Assembly (NCBI RefSeq): GCF_041821085.1
Contig: NZ_JBGUAZ010000001.1
Location: forward strand, 558,001 to 622,000
Origin: Natrinema sp. HArc-T2
Lineage (GTDB): Archaea > Halobacteriota > Halobacteria > Halobacteriales > Natrialbaceae
Length of the DNA stretch: 64,000 bases
Direction of reading: 5' to 3'
The number at the start of each line of letters is the position of its first letter. The first letter of the stretch is position 1. Below, piece by piece: positions 38,669 to 47,475 of this stretch. The notes under the pieces were generated by a model that was not told the DNA's origin, did no database searches, and worked only from the letters and a program-made list of their open reading frames with translations. The translations under genes and the position numbers were made by a program.

Positions 38669-40573
38669 TCAGTCACCTGCAGCTGGTTCGATTCGTACCT
38701 GTGCGGTCGGTTCGCGGTCTTCCTCGACGAAGTTGACTTCGTAGCCCTCGACGATCTCGGCGGGCTCGAAGGGGTTGCCGTTGTACTTCAGCAGGCTGGT
38801 CAGCTTCTCGCCGAACCGGCCCAGTTCCTTCTGGAGCAGGCCGCGGAACTGCGCGGTCGCGTTCATCTCGACGACCATCGCCTCGTCGACACTCTCCAAG
38901 AACTCGGTCACCTCGGCCTCCGCGAACGGCATCATGTCGGAGACGCTGATGCCTTTCACCGAGTGGCCGTCGTCGTTGAGTCGCTTGACGGCCTCCTCGA
39001 CGGCACCCTGACTCGAGCCCCACGTGATGACGCCGTAGTCGGCCGTCTCGTCGCCGAAGTAGGTCTGAGTCGACGACTCTCGGCTGTCGAGGTCCTCGCG
39101 GATCGACTCGAGTTTCTCGAGGCGTCGGTCCATCTGGGCGACACGGTTGTCGGGGTCCTCATTGATGTGGCCGACGGGGCTGTGTTCGTTCCCGGTCGCG
39201 AGGAAGCGCCCGCCCTTCTGGCCGGGAATCGAGCGCTGTGAAACGCCGTTTTCGGCGTCCTCGTAGTTGAAGCGCTTGAACTTCCCGGAGTTGTCGTGGG
39301 CGGCTTCCCGGAGTTCCTCCTCGGTCAGCGTCGCGCCCAGATCCGGCTGCGGTTCGCGGTCGAAGAACTCGACATCGACGTTGGTGTTCTCACCGGAGAG
39401 CTTCTGGTCGTAGATGATGATCGACGGAATCTGATAGTCCCAGGCGATCTCGAACGCCAGTCGAGTCTGCTCGTAGGCTTCCTCGATGTTCCCGGGCGCG
39501 AAGACGACGCGCTGGGAGTCTCCCTGACTCGTATAGAGGATATGCTCTAAGTCGGACTGCTCGGGTTTCGTCGGCATCCCGGTCGAAGGACCGGCACGCA
39601 TGGCCTCGATGAGGACCAGCGGCGTCTCGGTCATCTCTGCTAAGCCCAGCGGCTCGCTCATCAGAGCGAAGCCACCGCCGGAGGAGCCGGACATGGCTTT
39701 GACGCCGGCGTGGCTCGCACCGACGGCCAGCGCCGCAGCAGCGATCTCGTCTTCGACCTGCTCGGAGACGCCACCCATGTCGGGGAAGTTCTGACTGAGG
39801 ATGGTAAAGACGTCCGTCCACGGCGTCATCGGGTAGCCAGCGATGAACCGACAGCCGGCGTCGATCGCGCCGTAGGCGATCGCGTTCGAACCCGACAGCA
39901 GCGCCTGCTCGGTCTCGTGGGAGCCCTCGGGGGCTCGCAGGTCGTGCTCGAAGTCGTATTCCTCGGTGACGGTGTCGTAGGCCTCGTGGAGGATCTCGAG
40001 GTTCGCCTCGAGAATGTCCCCGCCCATCGCGTCGGACATCAGGTCCTCGATGTGTTCGAGATCCATCTCGAGCAGCGCAGCCGTCGCGCCGACGCCGGCG
40101 GTGTTACGCATGACCTCACGACCGTGTTCCCGGGCGAGTCCGCGGAGGTCCATCGGGAAGACGTGCCAGTCGTTCTCCTCGGCACGAGCCTCGAGATCGA
40201 GCGCTTCGACGTCCTCCTCGCTGATGAGTCCCTCGTCGTAGATGATGATCCCGCCCTCGCGGAGTTCATCGAGGTTCTCCGAGAGAGGCTTGATCTCCTC
40301 GTTGCCGTAGAAGGCGTCTTCCTGCGGGTTGCGGGCGAAGGAGTCACCCAGTGCGAGCAGGAAGTTGTAGCCGTCTCCACGTGACTGTACCTCGTGGTCT
40401 GCGGCACGAATCTCGACGTACGTGTGGCCGCCGCGAATCCGCGACGGATAGTGTCGGTGAGTGAATACGTCGAGCCCCGAGCGCATCAGCGCCTTGGCGA
40501 AGTTCTGGCTCGTCGAGTCGATCCCGTCACCGGAACCGCCTGCGATTCGCCAGATAAGTTCGTCGCTACTCAT
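38669..40573 (-). CDS. korA: 2-oxoacid:ferredoxin oxidoreductase alpha subunit (gamma-alpha fusion)
   Basis: A 634-residue subunit whose N-terminal gamma domain (RIAGGSGDGIDSTSQNFAKALM, HYPSRIRGGHTYVEIRA) is fused to the alpha pyrimidine-binding domain (LLSGSNAIAYGAIDAGCRFIAGYPMTPWTD, SGGGFALMSEPLGLAEMTETPLVL). The fusion is normal in haloarchaeal Kor/Por enzymes. With korB it forms the enzyme. The exact 2-oxoacid is not decided by sequence alone, and pyruvate is an alternative. The divergent region to the E2 gene holds its promoter. Confidence 0.9.
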   Translation of the reverse strand: MSSDELIWRIAGGSGDGIDSTSQNFAKALMRSGLDVFTHRHYPSRIRGGHTYVEIRAADHEVQSRGDGYNFLLALGDSFARNPQEDAFYGNEEIKPLSENLDELREGGIIIYDEGLISEEDVEALDLEARAEENDWHVFPMDLRGLAREHGREVMRNTAGVGATAALLEMDLEHIEDLMSDAMGGDILEANLEILHEAYDTVTEEYDFEHDLRAPEGSHETEQALLSGSNAIAYGAIDAGCRFIAGYPMTPWTDVFTILSQNFPDMGGVSEQVEDEIAAAALAVGASHAGVKAMSGSSGGGFALMSEPLGLAEMTETPLVLIEAMRAGPSTGMPTKPEQSDLEHILYTSQGDSQRVVFAPGNIEEAYEQTRLAFEIAWDYQIPSIIIYDQKLSGENTNVDVEFFDREPQPDLGATLTEEELREAAHDNSGKFKRFNYEDAENGVSQRSIPGQKGGRFLATGNEHSPVGHINEDPDNRVAQMDRRLEKLESIREDLDSRESSTQTYFGDETADYGVITWGSSQGAVEEAVKRLNDDGHSVKGISVSDMMPFAEAEVTEFLESVDEAMVVEMNATAQFRGLLQKELGRFGEKLTSLLKYNGNPFEPAEIVEGYEVNFVEEDREPTAQVRIEPAAGD

Positions 40574-40954
40574 AGTGGATCAGTGGCCGATGGGCCAACC
40601 GTATCCGAATTTTCGCACTACCGTGCCTAAAGCCTTTGCTATGGATTGACAAGTATCTTTCGTGAAGGATGAACATCCGTTGAAGAATATGTGTGATCGA
40701 TCATTACTATCGGGGCGAAACGAGTAGTCCACCACCATATTCACTTACCGAGTCGAGACTCCCCACCGAACCAAACGGTCCCACCACCGTCATTACAATC
40801 AACACACAGAGACGGACACCACTCAGTGGGTGTCATATGGTCTCCTATCCCGGTGCAACCGCGACATCGTGACAGGGGACCGCATGAAACAGACACCACG
40901 GATGCCTGCGGTTTCGTCGGTAGCTTTTATACGGCCCCCATGTTGTATGTTCCC
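40574..40954. other. Divergent regulatory region between korA and the E2-OsmC gene
   Basis: No gene is seen in these 381 bp. GACACC-ACTCAGTG-GGTGTC (40815-40834) can fold into a hairpin with one bulge and may be an operator. A strong TATA box for the E2 gene lies at its right end. The korA promoter is less clear; AATTTTCG near 40609 (plus strand) is a weak AT-rich candidate. Confidence 0.4.
40925..40931 (+). promoter_or_regulatory. TATA box of the E2-OsmC gene
   Basis: TTTTATA is centred 27 bp upstream of the ATG at 40955, predicting a leaderless mRNA and excluding the 43-codon upstream extension, which contains the promoter. Confidence 0.7.
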
Positions 40955-42775
40955 ATGGGATACATCGTCCGGATGCCGAAACTCGGTCTCGAGATGGAAC
41001 GCGGAACACTTCTCGAGTGGGCCGTCAGCGAGGATGAGTCGGTTTCTGAGGGGGACCTGATCGCCGAAGTCGAGTCCGAAAAGAGTATCGGAGAGATCGA
41101 AGCCCGCGAAGACGGAGTCGTGCGACGGACCTACCTCGAGGTCGACGAGACGGTTCCGCCGGGGACCCCGATCGGGATCGTCGCGCCGAGCGAGGCCGAC
41201 ATCAGCGACCTCGAGGCCGAAGCGACGAGCGACTTAGAGGCCAACGTCGAGGTCGAGGAGGCTGAACCCGAGCCCGAACCGGACGAGCCCGCGGCTGAAA
41301 CAGCCGCGAGCGAGCCCGAAGCAGGCGCCGGCGGCGAGACAGCGGATGAGAGCAGGGCCTCACCCCGTGCTCGAGACCGGGCAGCGGAACTGGGTGTCGA
41401 ACTGGCGACCGTCGAGGGAACCGGCTATCAGGGCGCGATCACCGAGGACGACGTCGAACGGGCGGCAAGTGAGGGAACGGGCGCGGGCGGCGGTGAGCCG
41501 GACGCCTCGCCGCGAGCGCGCGCTCGCGCTGACGAACTGGGTGTCGACCTCGCGAGCGTCGAGGGGACCGGCTATCAGGGGGCGATCACCGAAGACGACG
41601 TCGAGGCAGCTGCCACAGCGGAGACCGGCGGAACGAGCCGGACCCTTGCCGAACAGCGACCGTTCGGTGGGATGCGCAAGACGATCGCCTCGCGACTGAG
41701 CGAGAGCGACCGCGAGGCCGTCCACGTGACCGTCCATCGCGAGGCCGACGCCGAGGCGCTGCTTTCGGCTGCCGACGCCGCAGACGCCACTCTCGCAACC
41801 GACGTCTCGGTTCAGGACGTGCTCCTTCAGGTCATCTCGGCGACGCTCGCGGACCATCCCGCGTTCAACGCGACATTCGAAGACGACGTCCACGAACTCT
41901 GGGAGGAACACAACCTCGGTATCGCCGTCGACATCGAACAGGGACTGATTGCGCCGGTGCTTCCGGATGTCGGGGCAAAATCGCTTGCCGAAATCGCCGA
42001 CGAACGACGTGATCTCGTTGGCCGCGCAACCAGCGGCGACTACACCATGGACGACTTACAGGGTGGGACGTTCACCGTGACAAATCTCGGCGTTCTCGGC
42101 GTCGAGGCGTTCGATCCGATTATCAACCCGCCACAGGTCGCCATCCTCGGCGTCGACGCCATCGCCGAGCAGCCGACTCGCGGCGACGACGACAGCATCG
42201 AGTGGCGACGCCACCTCCCGTTCGATCTCTCGTTCGACCACCGGGTCGTCGACGGCGCGGACGCGGCTCGTTTCCTCGAGACGCTCGTCGACTACGTCGA
42301 AAATCCGTGGCCGCTCCTTCCCGAGGACGTCGCCGACGCGGCCGACCGCGGGGCTGCCGGGGCAGAGACGGAGATGCCCGGCCGATCGGTCACCGCCACG
42401 AACCCCGAGGGAATGCACGGTCGCATCGAGGCCGGCTCCTTCGAGTGGACGTACGACGAACCCGAATCCAGCGGTGGCACCGAGACCGGCCCGACCCCGG
42501 TCGATGTCGCGCTCGGCGGCCTCGCCTCGTGTCTCTCGTTGAGTACCAGATTTCAGGCGAGCAAACGCGACATGTTGGTCGAGGAGATCCAGGTCGATGT
42601 GGACGCGACGCCAGAGGAGGGAGGCGTCGAGGACATCGCAGCGACGATCCGGCTTGCGACCGACGAAGACGACGAGAGCGTCGATCGGCTCGTCGACCTC
42701 GGCGAACGAGGCTGTCACGTCTCGCAGATGCTTCGGGAGGATCTGGAACTCGACCTCTCCTGGGAGCGCCTCTAA
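40955..42775 (+). CDS. 2-oxoacid dehydrogenase E2 with two E3-binding domains, fused to an OsmC domain
   Basis: A 606-residue acyltransferase with an unusual layout. An N-terminal lipoyl domain (about 1-78) has its lipoyl lysine in SEKSIGEI (Lys43). An acidic linker leads to two peripheral subunit-binding domains, 136-168 and 185-217, almost identical (SPRARDRAAELGVELATVEG vs SPRARARADELGVDLASVEG). The catalytic domain (about 235-455) contains FDHRVVDG with His429 and Asp433. From about 474 an OsmC/Ohr domain follows: GPTPVDVALGGLASCLSLSTRF and GCHVSQML with both redox Cys526 and Cys587. The reading frame is uninterrupted. The E2 faces the E1 genes and belongs to an acetoin-dehydrogenase-like cluster. 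The fusion suggests coupling of acyl transfer or dihydrolipoamide redox to peroxide reduction; that is inference. Confidence 0.9.
   Translation: MGYIVRMPKLGLEMERGTLLEWAVSEDESVSEGDLIAEVESEKSIGEIEAREDGVVRRTYLEVDETVPPGTPIGIVAPSEADISDLEAEATSDLEANVEVEEAEPEPEPDEPAAETAASEPEAGAGGETADESRASPRARDRAAELGVELATVEGTGYQGAITEDDVERAASEGTGAGGGEPDASPRARARADELGVDLASVEGTGYQGAITEDDVEAAATAETGGTSRTLAEQRPFGGMRKTIASRLSESDREAVHVTVHREADAEALLSAADAADATLATDVSVQDVLLQVISATLADHPAFNATFEDDVHELWEEHNLGIAVDIEQGLIAPVLPDVGAKSLAEIADERRDLVGRATSGDYTMDDLQGGTFTVTNLGVLGVEAFDPIINPPQVAILGVDAIAEQPTRGDDDSIEWRRHLPFDLSFDHRVVDGADAARFLETLVDYVENPWPLLPEDVADAADRGAAGAETEMPGRSVTATNPEGMHGRIEAGSFEWTYDEPESSGGTETGPTPVDVALGGLASCLSLSTRFQASKRDMLVEEIQVDVDATPEEGGVEDIAATIRLATDEDDESVDRLVDLGERGCHVSQMLREDLELDLSWERL
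41360..41605 (+). repeat. Tandem duplication of the E3-binding domain coding sequence
   Basis: Codons for residues 136-168 (41360-41458) and 185-217 (41507-41605) are nearly identical at DNA level, offset 147 bp, with ACCGGCTATCAGGG shared exactly. A recent in-frame duplication with a 16-codon Gly-rich spacer explains it. Confidence 0.8.
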
Positions 42776-42801
42776 AATCGGACGGGCTGTTCGGCAGTCC
42801 G

Positions 42802-43311
42802 CTACTCTGGATAGGTCCGATCCGGCTCCGGCATCGCGTCGACGTTCGCCGCAGTCTCGAAGATCGCGCCGTTGAGTTCGTCGGCGGTGTCGAAGTACCA
42901 GTATTCGGTGCCGCCGTAGTTGCCGCTCTGGATGACCGGCAGGCCGGCGTCTTCGAACTCCTCGACGACCGCGTGGGGGTCGTCGAAGGCAAAACAGGCG
43001 ACGTGATGCAGCCCTTCGCCATGTTCCTCGAGGTGCTCCGTGTAGATACTCTCTCCCTCGAGCGGTTCGATCAGCTCGATCATCGTCTCGCCGAGCTGAG
43101 TGAGCGCGAGCACCATCGAATACTCGTGGGACTCGCCGTGGTAGGTCCGGTCGGTGAGCGTCGGCGGCTCGAACCGGTAGACGTCCCACGGGCCGACGCC
43201 GAGGATCGAGCCGAACCGATCCATCCCGTCGTCGATGTCCTCGACGACGAACGCGACCTGTGACAGCTCCGGAATCTCGACCGCCAATTGTGGAATGTTG
43301 TCAGGCACCAT
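42802..43311 (-). CDS. VOC family protein (glyoxalase/epimerase-like)
   Basis: A 169-residue vicinal oxygen chelate fold protein, with two beta-alpha-beta-beta-beta modules. The first module reads LSQVAFVVEDIDDGM and IELIEPLEGES, the second GLHHVACFAFDDPHAVVEEF and GAIFETAAN. Candidate metal ligands are Gln18, Glu79, His102 and Glu152; the first is Gln where methylmalonyl-CoA epimerases have His. It is last of the E1alpha-E1beta-AcoX-VOC operon. The substrate is unknown; a methylmalonyl-CoA epimerase-like role is possible but not shown. Confidence 0.8.
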   Translation of the reverse strand: MVPDNIPQLAVEIPELSQVAFVVEDIDDGMDRFGSILGVGPWDVYRFEPPTLTDRTYHGESHEYSMVLALTQLGETMIELIEPLEGESIYTEHLEEHGEGLHHVACFAFDDPHAVVEEFEDAGLPVIQSGNYGGTEYWYFDTADELNGAIFETAANVDAMPEPDRTYPE

Positions 43312-43372
43312 TGTGGCGACCACCGCTACCACGACGGTCGAGGTAATGGTTTGCCCTCGGGCTCAGCGCGGG

Positions 43373-44395
43373 CTACTCCGTCCGCCCCTCGTCGACAGCG
43401 TCGACCTCGAAGCCACCTGCTCGCGCACCCGCCTCGAGCGTCGCGTGGACATCTACGAGCCGCGGCCCATCGGGGACGGGCGTCAGTTCGACCATCGCGT
43501 CGGTGAGCTCGAGTTCGCGCTCGCCGTCGGCACCGACGACGCCGTCGGGCACGTCGAACGTGGCGGACTCGTTCGGCTCGAGTCGCTCGCACGACGCGAC
43601 GCCGACCGTCGCGGTGACGCCCGGCGCGACGATTGCACGGACGGACCGCGGTGCATCTGCGGGATCGTCGAGTCGGACGGTGATACCGCCGGGGTCGGTC
43701 GGTGACAGCGGCTCGAGCGCACCCGCAACGGCTGGGAGCCCGATGTCGCCGGGATGGGCCTGCGAGACGACCCCGCCGCGGAGATCAGCCGGATCGAGCA
43801 ACGCGCGGGTCCCAATAAACGACTTCGAGGAGACCTCGGCTGCCGCAAGGCCGGTCAGCCGCCGCTCGCCAGTCGGTGTCTCGGCGCGTGCCTCGACCGT
43901 CCCGTGGCGGGTCGTCACAGTCTCGGCCGCGACGGTCCCGGTGGCGACGAGTGCCGCAGCCGCGCCCGCGACGGTGCCATCGACGGCTGCAGGGACGACG
44001 TTGTTCGTGCCCGTCGAGACGGCAACGAGCGGCACGTCGCCGAGTTCGAGCGCGGCGTCGCGGGTCGTCCCGTCGCCGCCGAGGACGACCGCGACATCGA
44101 CGGCGTCGCGAAACCGGGCTGCTGCTCGGCGGGTATCGGTCGCGTTCTCTTCGATCGGCATCTCGAGCGTCGTCGCATCGATCTCGTCGGGTGCTTTCGC
44201 GACCGCGTGGTCGGCGATTCCTGTCCGGTCAGGCATGACGAGCACTTCGACGGGCTCGCCTGCAACCGTCAGGCCATCGCAAACGCACTCGGCGACCCGG
44301 CGCTTCGCGTAGTTGTCGACGACGCTCGCACCGCCAGTGAGCCGGCGGATGTCACGACCTGCAGCGGGGTTGACGATCAGTCCGAGAGTCGCCAC
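43373..44395 (-). CDS. acoX: ATP-NAD kinase family protein, AcoX-type
   Basis: A 340-residue AcoX-like protein of the NAD kinase/diacylglycerol kinase superfamily. The nucleotide-binding motif GGDGTTRDAAL (106-116), NPAAGRDIRRLTG near the N-terminus, and STGTNNVVP are visible. AcoX is found with acetoin dehydrogenase operons in bacteria; its function is unresolved. Here it follows the E1beta gene by 12 bp in the same operon, which is the strongest hint that the complex acts on acetoin or a related 2-oxo/hydroxy ketone. Confidence 0.85.
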   Translation of the reverse strand: MATLGLIVNPAAGRDIRRLTGGASVVDNYAKRRVAECVCDGLTVAGEPVEVLVMPDRTGIADHAVAKAPDEIDATTLEMPIEENATDTRRAAARFRDAVDVAVVLGGDGTTRDAALELGDVPLVAVSTGTNNVVPAAVDGTVAGAAAALVATGTVAAETVTTRHGTVEARAETPTGERRLTGLAAAEVSSKSFIGTRALLDPADLRGGVVSQAHPGDIGLPAVAGALEPLSPTDPGGITVRLDDPADAPRSVRAIVAPGVTATVGVASCERLEPNESATFDVPDGVVGADGERELELTDAMVELTPVPDGPRLVDVHATLEAGARAGGFEVDAVDEGRTE

Positions 44396-44407
44396 GCACG
44401 GACCCCG

Positions 44408-45409
44408 CTACGCGATCCGCTCGATGGCGGCTCTGACATCGTCGTCACCGGGTAGGACCTCCTGCTCGAGCGGTGGGCTAAACGGCATGTGCGTATCCGG
44501 CGTGCCGACCCGCTGGATCGGTGCATCGAGGCTGAAGAACGCCTCTTCCTGGACGCGGGCGATGATCTCCGCGTGGGTGCCATACGAGAGCGGGCTCTCG
44601 TCGGCGACGACCAGCCGACCGGTCTTCTCGACGCTCTCGACGATCGTGTCGGTATCGAGCGGGTACAGCGAGCGCGGATCGATGACCTCGACGCTGACGT
44701 CGCCTTCGAGGGAGTCGGCCACGCCGAGGGACTCACCGACGAGTCGCTGGGTGGCGACGACGGTGACGTCCTCGCCCTCGCGTTCGACGGCTGCCTCCCC
44801 GAGTGGGACCGTATAGTCCTCGTCGGTCGGCACTTCGCCCGACTGCTCGTAGATCATCTTGTTCTCGAAGACGAAGACGGGATCGTCCGAGCGGATGGCG
44901 GCTTTCGTCAGCCCTTTCGCGCTCGCGGCGGTTCCCGGTGCGACGGCTTTCAGCCCAGGGAAGTGGGCGATCCAGGTGTGGACCGTCCCCGAGTGCTGGC
45001 TGGCAGCGCCCATCCCACCGCCCTCGGTGGTTCGGACGGTGACCGGCAGTTCGGCTTTCCCGCCGAACATGTAGTGCATCTTTGCCATCTGGTTCATGAT
45101 CTGTTCCATCGAGACGCCCATGAAATCCGAGAACATGAGTTCGACGACCGGTCGTGTGCCAGTCGCCGCCGCACCGGTCGCCGCGCCCATGAAGCCGGCC
45201 TCGCTGATCGGCGTATCCCGGACCCGCTCCTCGCCGAACTCCTCGTAGAGGCCGCTCGTTACCTCGAGGACGCCGCCGAAGAGCCCGACGTCTTCGCCCA
45301 TCACGTAGACGTCTTCGTCGCGCTCGAGTTCTTCGCGGAGGCCCTGTCGGATCGCCTCCCGGACGGTCATCGTCTCGGTCTCCTGTTCGAGTTCTGCCTG
45401 TGCAGTCAT
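44408..45409 (-). CDS. 2-oxoacid (acetoin-like) dehydrogenase E1 beta subunit
   Basis: A 333-residue E1beta subunit of a thiamin diphosphate-dependent dehydrogenase. Characteristic blocks are MGEDVGLFGGV, DTPISEAGFMGAATGAA, and MAKMHYMFGGKAELPVTVRT; the last closely resembles bacterial AcoB. Its start overlaps the E1alpha stop by 4 bp, so translation is coupled. With E1alpha it transfers the acyl group to the lipoyl arm of the E2-OsmC protein encoded opposite. Haloarchaeal oxo-acid dehydrogenases often have undefined substrates, and the branched-chain type is an alternative. Confidence 0.88.
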   Translation of the reverse strand: MTAQAELEQETETMTVREAIRQGLREELERDEDVYVMGEDVGLFGGVLEVTSGLYEEFGEERVRDTPISEAGFMGAATGAAATGTRPVVELMFSDFMGVSMEQIMNQMAKMHYMFGGKAELPVTVRTTEGGGMGAASQHSGTVHTWIAHFPGLKAVAPGTAASAKGLTKAAIRSDDPVFVFENKMIYEQSGEVPTDEDYTVPLGEAAVEREGEDVTVVATQRLVGESLGVADSLEGDVSVEVIDPRSLYPLDTDTIVESVEKTGRLVVADESPLSYGTHAEIIARVQEEAFFSLDAPIQRVGTPDTHMPFSPPLEQEVLPGDDDVRAAIERIA

Positions 45410-46452
45410 CGGTGGTCACCTCCGTTCGCGCCGCCGTCGGTACGTGCGACGTTCGCGAATCGCTCGAGTTCCGGCGGCTGCTCGACGAACATGTCTTCGT
45501 AGGCCGCGCTCAGTTCCGGATAGTCCGTCTCCTGTGCATATTCGACGGCGTCGTCGATCGACGCCTCGATCTCGGCTCGAAGGTCGTCGAACTCCTCTTG
45601 GGTCAGTTCGCCGCGCTCGATCAGTCGGTCTTTGAACGACTCGATCGGGTCCTGCTCCCGCCAGCGCTCGACCTCCTCGTCGTCGCGGTAGGGTTCCTCG
45701 TCGCCCTCGTAGTGGCCGCGGTAGCGGTACGTCTGGGCCTCGACCATCGTCGGCCCATCGCCGGCCCGCGCTCGTTCCCGGGCTTCGGCGACCGCCTCCG
45801 CGACGGCGGTGATGTCCATCCCGTCGACGGTTACGCCGGGAATGTCGTAGGCCTGGGCCGTATCGCTCAGGTTCTCGAGGTTGTGTTGCTTCTCGACTGG
45901 GGTCCCCTCCCCGTAGTGGTTGTTCTCGACGACGAAGATCGCTGGCAGGTCCCACGTCGAGGCGAGGTTGATCGCCTCGTGGACCTGTCCCTGGGCGACC
46001 GCACCATCGCCGAGGAAGCCGACCGCGACCTGGTCGCGGTCCTGATAGTCGATCGACAGGGCCGCGCCGGTCGCCATCGGCGGCCCCGCGCCGACGATAC
46101 CGTTCGCGCCGAGCATCCCGGCGTCGACGTCTGCGATGTGCATCGAGCCACCCTTGCCGTTACAGTAGCCCTCGGCCTTGCCGTAGAGCTCGGCCATCAT
46201 ATACTTCGGATCGAGTCCCTTCGCGATGCAGTGGCCGTGACCGCGGTGCGTGCTCGCGATATAGTCGTCGGAGTCGAGCGACGCACAGGTGCCGACGCCC
46301 ACCGCTTCCTCGCCGATATAGAGGTGGACGAACCCCGGTATCTCCCCGTCTGCGAATCGATTCCCCGCCTCTTCGTCGAACGCCCGGATAGTTACCATCC
46401 GGCGTAGTGCTTCCCGTCGACCGTCTGCAGTTTCAATGTCAAAATTTGCCAT
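45406..46452 (-). CDS. 2-oxoacid (acetoin-like) dehydrogenase E1 alpha subunit
   Basis: A 348-residue thiamin diphosphate-binding subunit. The TPP motif begins GDGAVAQGQ (148-156) and ends ENN (176-178). GKGGSMHIADVDAGMLGAN (99-117) is very like AcoA, the acetoin dehydrogenase alpha subunit. Phosphorylation-loop-like TYRYRGHYEGD follows. The start MANFDIET (46452) fits a TATA box at 46483-46490; the longer frame reaches well into the promoter. First gene of the E1alpha-E1beta-AcoX-VOC operon. Confidence 0.88.
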   Translation of the reverse strand: MANFDIETADGRREALRRMVTIRAFDEEAGNRFADGEIPGFVHLYIGEEAVGVGTCASLDSDDYIASTHRGHGHCIAKGLDPKYMMAELYGKAEGYCNGKGGSMHIADVDAGMLGANGIVGAGPPMATGAALSIDYQDRDQVAVGFLGDGAVAQGQVHEAINLASTWDLPAIFVVENNHYGEGTPVEKQHNLENLSDTAQAYDIPGVTVDGMDITAVAEAVAEARERARAGDGPTMVEAQTYRYRGHYEGDEEPYRDDEEVERWREQDPIESFKDRLIERGELTQEEFDDLRAEIEASIDDAVEYAQETDYPELSAAYEDMFVEQPPELERFANVARTDGGANGGDHR

Positions 46453-46463
46453 GTGGCTATCCT

Positions 46464-46516
46464 GTGGTACGACACCATCCCACATATATCTAGCATTTAT
46501 AATTGTGTAGTACCAC
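46464..46516. promoter_or_regulatory. Inverted repeat spanning the E1alpha promoter
   Basis: GTGGTAC (46464-46470) and GTACCAC (46510-46516) are perfect 7-bp arms that bracket the TATA-like GATATATG on the minus strand (46483-46490). A regulator binding both arms, or a hairpin in the leader, could control the E1 operon; this is inference. Confidence 0.5.
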
Positions 46517-46695
46517 CCGATGAACATCATAGAGAACATGACTTTCAAGGTCCGATACTGATCCCACCCGATGGACGCCACTCGACGACCGATCACACCG
46601 GCAGCGACGATGGGATCACACCCCCCTCGACTGTCGCACCGGCTGACCCAGCGGCGGATCGCCGGCTGCGTGTAGTCGTGGACGACCGCTCCTCG

Positions 46696-47475
46696 TCACC
46701 GCTCGAGTCCGTCGGGAACGACCGGTTCGAGGCCGGTTTCAGCAATAAAATCGGCGAGGAAGTCGGCACGATCGGGAATCTCGGTCGGCCGATGGGAGTC
46801 AGTGCCGACGGTCACGGCCACGTCGTACTCGCGCAGGACCGACAGGAACCGATCCGACGGATGGACGACGCCGGCGTCGGACAGCGCCCGCCCGGCGTTG
46901 AGTTCCGGAATCGTTCGCGACTCGGTAAACGCCCGTGCCACACGCCGATAGTGGTCGTCGGTTGCCCGGCCCTGCAGCGGCGGCGTCCGCTCGAGCAAGT
47001 CGACGTGGGCCGCGATCTCGAACAGTTCCGATTCGACGAGTGCAACGAGTTGTTCGAAATACGCGTCGACGATCGCATCGCGCTCAGCCTCGCTCATTGT
47101 GTCGAAGTGGGACGACACTTGGACGTTTTGGCCGTCGACATCGTGGACGCTGCCGATCGCGTAGTCGAACCCCGCCTCCGCGAGGAACGTCTCGATCGCA
47201 GCCTCGTCGCGTGGATCGTAGTCCATCTCGACGGCGTCGTAGATCGCGAGATCGAACTCCTCCCGCAGGCGGTCGATCCCCCGTCGGCGGCGCTCGTAGG
47301 TGAGATCGAGATTGAAGCCGTAGATGCTGCGCATCGACGCGTGATGTTCGCGCGTGGCCACGTTGCAGTGGTCGGCGACACCGACGCCCTCGAGGTCGGC
47401 CGACTCGGCTGCTCGGACCATCGACCGGAGGAACTCACCGTCCGAGTAGTTCGAGTGGACGTGAAAATCCCGCAT
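46696..47475 (-). CDS. PHP domain phosphoesterase
   Basis: A 259-residue PHP (polymerase and histidinol phosphatase) domain protein, 1 domain only. Metal-binding motifs are FHVHSNYSDGE (His5, His7, Asp12), VADHCNVATREHH, and the later acidic/His residues in TVGTDSHRPTE. Such enzymes hydrolyse phosphoesters; some act on histidinol phosphate or nucleotides. No his genes are near. Function is assigned at family level only. Confidence 0.85.
   Translation of the reverse strand: MRDFHVHSNYSDGEFLRSMVRAAESADLEGVGVADHCNVATREHHASMRSIYGFNLDLTYERRRRGIDRLREEFDLAIYDAVEMDYDPRDEAAIETFLAEAGFDYAIGSVHDVDGQNVQVSSHFDTMSEAERDAIVDAYFEQLVALVESELFEIAAHVDLLERTPPLQGRATDDHYRRVARAFTESRTIPELNAGRALSDAGVVHPSDRFLSVLREYDVAVTVGTDSHRPTEIPDRADFLADFIAETGLEPVVPDGLER

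Noticed and set aside
37505..39241. 578-codon plus-strand frame opposite korB/korA
   Set aside because: Antisense to korBA with well-conserved motifs.
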